Source: Bromus sterilis (taxonomy: Eukaryota; Streptophyta; Magnoliopsida; Poales; Poaceae). From it: a stretch of DNA of 64,000 bases. The position numbers and the translations under genes were made by a program. The stretch covers positions 376,495,016-376,559,015 of the forward strand of contig OX465597.1 of the NCBI GenBank assembly GCA_950022295.1. The letters run 5' to 3'. Below are positions 58,744 through 64,000 of the stretch, piece after piece. Within the stretch, counting starts at the first letter, position 1. Every line of letters starts with the position of its first letter. A model generated the notes under the pieces. It searched no databases. It saw only the letters and a program-made list of their open reading frames with translations, and had not been told where the DNA came from.

Positions 58744-61700
58744 ATGGCATCATCTCGCCCCTCGTTCAACTTAGGATCATTCCTAGAGAAAGATAAGCTA
58801 AAAACAGATGGGATAAACTTCACCAACTAGTTCCGCACCCTGAGGATTCTCCTCGTTCCCCTCAAGATGGCATACGTACTAGAGGGCGCGTTAGGTGACG
58901 CACCAGCAGATGATGCTAGTCAGGACGAGAAGAATGTCTATCTCTCCAGGACTGATGATTACAACCTTGTCCAGAGTGGCATGCTCTACTCCATGGAGGC
59001 TGAGCTGCAGAAACGCTTTGAGAGGATGGGTGCATATGAGATTATCACCGACCTCAAGGCGGTCTTCGCACCTCAAGCCAGGGCTGAACGGTACGAGGCT
59101 TCTGAAGCCTTCTTCTCAGCAAAGATGGACGAGCACGACAGCGTGAGTGAGCACGTAGTCAAAATGTCTGGCTACGTTCAGCGCTTGAATGCTCTGGAAC
59201 GCTGGATTCCAGATGAACTTGCTGTTGATAGGGTGTTGCAGTCGCTTCCCCCTAGCTACAAAGGCTTTGTGCTGAACTACAACATGCAGGGGATGACCAA
59301 AACCCCTTCTGATTGTTCGCCATGCTGAAGAGCGCCGAGGTTGAGATCAAGAAGGAGCACGCCGTCTTCATGGTCAACAAGACCACTGACTTCAAGAAGT
59401 CAAGCAGGTGGGAGAAGGACAAGAGAGGTGGCCCCAAGAGGGATGGCAAGTCAGTTGCCGCTCCTCCCAAGGCACCCAAGCCTAAACCCGGAGTGGAGTG
59501 CTTCTACTGCAAGGGTGAAGGTCACTAGAAACGCAACTGCCCCAAGTACCTAAAGGACAAGAAGGCTGGCATGTTGGCCAAGAGAGACGAAGGTATATTT
59601 GATATACATATTGTTGATCTTCTCTTGACAAGCGCCGGGAACACATCCTGCATACTTGATACAGGATCTGTCGCTCATATTTCTAATTCCATTTAGGGAC
59701 TAAGGAATAGGAGACGCTTGCTCAAGGATGAAGTGACGATGCGCGTGGGGAATGGTTGTCAAATTGAAGTCTTGGCGGTCGGCACGAAGCATCTTAGTCT
59801 CCCTTCGGGATTGGTTTTAGTTCTGAATAATTGCTACTATGTACCCGCGTTGAGTGTGAACATCGTTAGTGGCTCTTGCTTGAAGCGAGACCGCTATTCT
59901 TTTAAGTCTGATACAATTGGTTGTTCGATTTATAAGGATGAAATGTTTTATGTTCACGCACCGGAGTTGCATGGTTTATTCGTACTTGATCTCGATGGTG
60001 ACGTGTGTCACATTAACCATATTGAGGCCAAAAGATTGAAGAATGATGAAGATCACATGAAGATGTGGCATTGCCGACTTGGTCATATTGGTATAAAGCG
60101 CATGGAGAAGCTCCATAAGGATGGACTTCTTGAGTCATTGTATTTTGGATCCCTTGATACATGTGAACCATGCCTCATGGGCAAAATGACAAGGATTCCA
60201 TTCAATGGGATAATGGAGCGTGCGGATGACTTATTGGGGATCATACACACGGATGTATGTGGACCCATGAACGTCCCCACTCGCAATGGTCTGCGTTACT
60301 TCGTGACCTTTACTGATGACTTGAGTAGATATGGGTATATTTACTTGATGAAGCACAAGTCTGAAACATTTGAAAAGTTCAAGGAATTTCAGAATGAGGT
60401 CAAAAATCAACTCGGAAAGAAAATCAAGCACCTTCGATCGGATCGAGGTGGCGAGTATTTGAGTCACGAGTTTGGCAATCATCTGAAGTCTTGTGGCATA
60501 GTACCACAGCTTACGCCGGCAGGCACACCTCAGAGAAACGGTGTGGCTGAGCGACGTAATCGAACCCTATTGGATAGCGTACGATCGATGATGTCTCATA
60601 ATGATTTGCCTGTGCCATTCTGGGGGTATGCATTAGAAACTGCCGCTCATATTCTTAATAGGGCACCATCCAAATCCGTAAAGACAACACCATTTGAAGA
60701 ATGGCATGGCACGAAACCTAAGTTGTCTCACCTGAAGATTTGGGGTTGTGAGGCTTATGTTAGGAAACTACAGCCTGACAAACTTGAATCCAAGGCGGAT
60801 AAGTGCATCTTTGTGGGATATCCCAAGGATACTTGTGGATACACCTTCTACAACAAGTCTGACAGCAAAACGTTTGTTGCCAAGACGGGAAACTTTCTTG
60901 AGAAGGAGTTTCTCGCGAAAGAGTTGAGTGGGAGGAAAATAGACCTCGATGAAGTGACTGACCAATCACTCCAATTGGAAGAAATGGCTACGGATATTGT
61001 TCTGGAACCATCTTCCACAGTGGGAGCTGAAGAGAATGTCCAGAACGACATTCATAACGATCATGACATTGATGATGACCATGATGAGAATGAAGAGGAA
61101 CCTTTTATGCCCCGTAGGTCATCAAGAGTCCGTCAACCTACTGAGTTTTACGGACAGCTTGTGAATGCAATCTCGGCTGATGAGTCGGATGAACCTACAA
61201 GTTACAAAGAAGCAATGGAGGGACCCGAGTCCGAGAAATGGCTTGAAGCCATGAAATCCGAAATAGACTCCATGTACACCAACAAAGTATGGACTTTGGT
61301 GGATATTCCCGAGGACCGCAAGGCAGTCGAGAATAAATGGATTTTCAAGAAAAATACTGACGCAGACGGAAACGTATATGTCTACAAAGCTCGACTTGTC
61401 GCGAAGGGGTTCCGACAAATTCAAGGAGTTGACTACGAGGAGACGTTCTCTCCTGTAGCGATGATAAAGTCTATTCGGATCCTACTAGCAATAGCTGCAT
61501 ATCATGATTACGAGATATGGCAGATGGATGTGAAAACTGCATTCCTAAATGGCAACATTGAGGAAGAGTTGTATATGATGCAACCAGAGGGGTTTGTCGA
61601 TCCAAGGAACGCTGGTAAGGTGTGCAAGCTTCAACGGTCCATCTATGGGTTGAAGCAGGCATCTCGGAGCTGGAATCTTCGATTTGATGAGGTCATTAAA

Positions 61701-62774
61701 GCTTTTGGATTTGTCCAAAACGTCGAAGAGTTCTGCGTCTATAAGAAACTGAGTGGGAGCTCTGTAGCATTCCATTTGTTATATGTAGATGACATATTAC
61801 TAATAGGGAACGATAAGAAATTCTTAGAGGAAGTGAAGGAATATCTGAATGGACAATTTTCCATGAAGGACCTAGGTGAAGCTGCGTACATATTGGGGAT
61901 TAAGATCTATAGAGATAGACCTAATCGACGGTTGGCCTTGAGTCAGAGCACTTATATTGACAAGATATTGAAAAGGTTCAGTATGGGTAACTCCAAGAGA
62001 GGCCTCTTGCCAGTTATAAAAGGTGTCAAATTAAGCGTGACTCAATTCCCAACCACAGCAAAAGAGAAGGAGGAGATGTCCTCAAAACCCTATGCCTCAG
62101 CCATAGGTTCTCTCATGTATGCTATGTTATCTACCAGACCGGATTTAGAGATGGCCATTAGTATGACTAATCGCTACCAGAGTGACCCGGGAATGGCTCA
62201 CTGGACAGCAGTAAAGAACATCCTTAAGTACTTGAGAAGAACCAAGGATCTCTTTCTCGTTTATGGAGGAGTTGATGAGGAGCTCACCGTAAAGGGTTAC
62301 GTTGACGCAAGCCTCGGCTCAGATCTAGATGACTCAAAATCCTAGACGGGATATGTTTTCATGTTGAACGGTGAAGCAATTAGCTGGAGGAGCGGCAAAC
62401 AGTCAGTCGTCGCCCAATCTACAATGGAGTCGGAGTACATTGCCGCTTGCGAAGCATCAAACGAGGCGCTCTGGCTGAAGAAGTTCGTGCTCGAGCTTGG
62501 CGTCTTTCCCAGCTGCACTGACCCCGTGAGAACCTTCTGCGACAACACGGGTGCCATTGCTAACGCGAAGGAGCCAAGAACTCACTCTACAGCCAAGCAC
62601 ATCCTCCGAAAGTTCCATGTGACGCGATACTACGTCAGGGATGAACACACTAGGATTCACAAGATACATACGGATCTGAACGCAGCAGACCCGATGACTA
62701 AACCTCTTCCACAAGGCAAGTTTGAAGAACACCGAGAGACCATTGGTGTTAGATACATACCTGATGTAAACTAG
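58744..62774 (+). pseudogene. Copia H gag-pol polyprotein, broken
   Basis: From ATG 58744 (MASSRPSFNLGSFLEK) to the stop at 62772-62774, colinear with the intact copia 1 protein. Breaks: TAG at 58828-58830 (a Trp position), a lost base near 59303-59316, TAG at 59526-59528 (Trp in the zinc knuckle CFYCKGEGH), TAG at 59694-59696 (after the protease motif LDTGSVAHIS), and TAG at 62343-62345 (in RNase H). The 875-codon stretch 59718-62345 is open and holds integrase (HCRLGHIG, CEPCLMGK, then the DDE core with SDRGGEYLS), reverse transcriptase (YVDDILLIGN near 61780) and the start of RNase H. The final part carries STMESEYIAACEA. It could not make a full polyprotein. Confidence 0.93.
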
Positions 62775-62790
62775 TGTAATTTGTACTCTA

Positions 62791-62805
62791 GTGCAAGTGG
62801 GAGAC
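62791..62805 (+). other. Copia H polypurine tract
   Basis: GTGCAAGTGGGAGAC directly before the 3' LTR. Confidence 0.85.
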
Positions 62806-64000
62806 TGTTGGATATGTGCCCTAGAGACAAATTAATAAAGATATTTGTCACATATCTGTTTTGTTCATAATACGTTTTATACCGTGCTATAACTGTATTA
62901 CATGGAAATACTAATACAGGTGTAGTATAAAACATGGTCCGTAGTTTAACTCGGGTAAACTATCTCATTGGGCAATTGATTGATCAAGCTTTCCTGATCA
63001 TGGCGACACTTAAGTCCATTGACAATGAGGTCATATCGTTAAGGGGAATGATGTGATGGACGTACACCCACCTAAAGTATTGCAATGTGATCGAGTCACA
63101 TAGTTCAGCGTTGCTATGACTTTGTAACATATGGCTTAGTCCTTAGACCGTAATGATCATACGTAATTGTCATCTATGAGGAGACTTTGATTTGTATCCC
63201 ACTGCCTGACTGAAATATGCTGGCTATAACGGTGCACTTTGGGTATTCTGAAATATATGGTTGATGAGTATGTTAATAGATCAGAGCGGGATTTGTCAGT
63301 CCTTGTGACAGGACAGGTACTCTGGGCCCACTCGGTGATATTGCATCAACACCTTGCAAGGATGTGACTAGGTCACAAGAGATGCAATGATCATGGACGA
63401 GAGAAGTTGTTTGTTGTGAAAGAGATGTGAACACGATATGTAGAATACCGACGATCAAACCTCGGACAAACAAAGTACCGCAACACAAAGGGATTACGTC
63501 GTATCGTTAATGGTTTCCAAAAGCGATCGAAGTTCATTCGATGGAAGCGCAGGGGCTGTCAAGGATTGTAACCAGGTCCAACTGACTAGTCATTGGTCAA
63601 TGAGAAGAGTCTCGACCATGTCTGTTGTTTCCCGGACCGTTAGGGTGTTACACTTAAGGGCAATCGATGCATAGGACAGTTACGGGATCAATCGGTGAAA
63701 TAGGAGGAATCACCGGAATAGTTCCGGAGGAGGACGGAATGGTTTCCGGACATTTTGAATAGTTCAAAATAAATTTTAATTGTTTTAATAATGTTTTATT
63801 ATTTAATTATCTGAATTAAATATTTAAAACATATTAAATAAATAAATAAAATGGGAAAAAGGCTAAATGGGCCCATGGGGCCCATTAAGGGAGGAGGGGG
63901 TCTCCCCCTTTGGGCTTGGCGCCAAGGGTGGGGCCCACCACCCCCCTTGGCCGGCGCACTCCCCCCCCCTTGGGAGTTTAGTCCCACATGGGGGAGGGGA
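62806..64000 (+). repeat. Copia H 3' LTR (partial)
   Basis: Starts TGTTGGATATGTGCCC and runs off the window after the GC-rich block. It keeps the undivided insertion site of element G near 63880 (CATGGGGCCCATT), which confirms G as an insertion. Confidence 0.93.

Larger units (their letters stand above)
46358..64000 (+). mobile_element. Copia H: Ty1/copia element, interrupted by element G
   Basis: Plus strand. The 5' LTR is 1713 bp once element G and one GGGCC are removed. Internal region 57777-62805, 3' LTR from 62806 to beyond the window. The order gag, protease, integrase, reverse transcriptase, RNase H is clear, though with stops. The leader and purine tract resemble those of copia 1 and the Angela/BARE group. 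Confidence 0.92.

Noticed and set aside
1..64000. Host genes, tRNA, rRNA or microRNA precursors
   Set aside because: Every long frame with a recognisable domain is a transposon protein. I saw no tRNA cloverleaf or rRNA match by eye; a tRNAscan-SE and Rfam run would confirm.

Overview
The window looks like grass intergenic heterochromatin, most likely from the Triticeae (wheat, barley or Aegilops). I see no host gene, tRNA or rRNA. Nearly every base belongs to an LTR retrotransposon or a CACTA DNA transposon, many nested or cut by deletions. The Triticeae guess rests on recognised repeat starts: LTRs beginning TGATACGTCC with AACGTATCTATAATTTC, copia LTRs beginning TGT(A/T)GGA(G/T)AT followed by GCCCTAGAG, and a CACTA terminus of the CACTAGTAGAAAACAGGG type. 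Family names are avoided where the sequence does not settle them. Letters A to H below are local labels.

Layout. 1-11879: a minus-strand Ty3/gypsy chromovirus with 3.76-kb LTRs; the left LTR runs off the window and gag-pol is broken. 11880-12632: two older LTR fragments. 12633 to about 19026: a minus-strand Ty1/copia element with an intact 1320-residue gag-pol and a 3' LTR but no 5' LTR. About 19027-21648: fragment F1 of an Athila-like element, with a separate third ORF. 21649-24397: fragment A, the 3' half of a gag-protease-only gypsy element. 24398-33963: the transposase end of a CACTA element, split by gypsy element B (25273-33755), which is complete with matching GACAT target duplications. 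33964-35335: unassigned sequence plus an LTR-like fragment. 35336-42617: element C, related to B but with two unlike LTRs. 42618-44049: LTR fragment E. 44050-46357: fragment F2, with gag and protease. 46358-64000: copia H, whose 5' LTR is split by gypsy element G (47435-57135, target duplication GGGCC) and whose 3' LTR runs off the right edge.

How the parts work together. The gypsy 1 chromovirus, copia 1 and copia H encode, or once encoded, all enzymes for their own copying. A, B, C and G show gag and protease at most, with no reverse transcriptase or integrase, so they would depend on enzymes from other elements. F is seen only in pieces, so its enzyme content is unknown.

The most interesting object is element G, a Tat-like gypsy element. 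Between its gag-protease gene and its 3' LTR it carries a gene on the opposite strand (49162-52773). I can join this gene through seven GT-AG introns in one consistent frame into a protein of about 920 residues. It starts with a domain like PF04195 and continues into a probable coiled coil. Because the introns are antisense to the genomic RNA, they would survive retrotransposition. A hairpin-rich tandem repeat of about 67 bp lies between the two convergent genes. This copy has one base deletion and one stop in the antisense gene, and two stops in gag.
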